Assembly (NCBI GenBank): GCA_025800245.1
Contig: JAOXSA010000162.1
Location: 1 to 33,703, forward strand
DNA: 33,703 bases
Source: Amphritea sp.
Lineage (GTDB): Bacteria > Pseudomonadota > Gammaproteobacteria > Pseudomonadales > Balneatricaceae
Direction: 5' to 3'
Shown here: positions 33,683-33,703 of the stretch, in pieces
How the letters are laid out: each line of letters starts with the position of its first letter
Numbering within the stretch: the stretch's first letter is position 1
The notes under the pieces: generated by a model
Database searches by the model: none
The model's input: only the letters and a program-made list of their open reading frames with translations
Told to the model about the DNA's origin: nothing
Program-made: the position numbers and the translations under genes

Positions 33683-33703
33683 ATGCCATTATCAAAGCCT
33701 GTC
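33683..33703 (+). CDS. Start of next gene (partial)
   Basis: An ATG preceded by GGAG at 6 nt spacing opens a frame (MPLSKPV) that runs off the window 12 bp after the fadD stop. Seven codons are too few to identify a product. The spacing suggests an operon with fadD. Confidence 0.5.

Overview
The window looks like a core-genome stretch of a marine-type gammaproteobacterium, most likely near the Oceanospirillaceae and pseudomonads. The reason is synteny: moeB-prmC-prfA-hemA on one strand, and TPR lipoprotein-lolB-tRNA-Gln-prs-rplY-pth-ychF on the other, is the arrangement known from Pseudomonas. Protein sequences such as Prs (313 residues from the preferred start) and HemA (422 residues, Cys50) also fit. 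The genus cannot be fixed from sequence reading alone.

Layout. 1-1232 (minus): the 5' two thirds of a FimX-like REC-PAS-GGDEF protein with degenerate signalling sites, running off the left edge. 1451-2094: a minus-strand Met-Gln-Met-Gln tRNA operon with a clear sigma-70 promoter and, beyond its 3' end, a duplicated tRNA-Gln tail that looks like a recombination or integration scar. 2142-8255 (minus): ychF, pth, rplY, prs, a third tRNA-Gln, lolB and a TPR lipoprotein. ispE, normally between lolB and the tRNA, is absent from its slot. 8458-12883 (plus): hemA, prfA, prmC, moeB and a CoA-binding protein, joining tetrapyrrole synthesis, translation termination and sulfur-carrier activation. 13057-15899: a RidA protein, then minus-strand ankyrin, AEC permease and SixA-like phosphatase genes, separated by palindromic repeats.

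15958-19406 (minus): a YdiF-type CoA-transferase preceded by a good -24/-12 promoter and an upstream palindrome, with a sigma-54 activator gene directly upstream and a small zinc-ribbon protein beyond it. 19690-24578 (minus): a complete branched-chain amino-acid type ABC importer, livK-livHMGF, with 4-bp overlaps and hairpins between livK and livH. 24970-29315 (plus): an exported YCF48-like beta-propeller, an MMPL/RND transporter and a tandem universal stress protein, tightly coupled. 29493-33670 (plus): a large acyl-CoA dehydrogenase behind a nested inverted-repeat leader, an SCP2 protein and FadD, together a fatty-acid activation and oxidation group, followed by the first codons of another gene.

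No phage, insertion sequence, CRISPR array or rRNA was seen. The most interesting items are the self-contained sigma-54 CoA-transferase unit, the YCF48-RND-Usp operon, the structured leader before the acyl-CoA dehydrogenase, the missing ispE and the tRNA-Gln scar.
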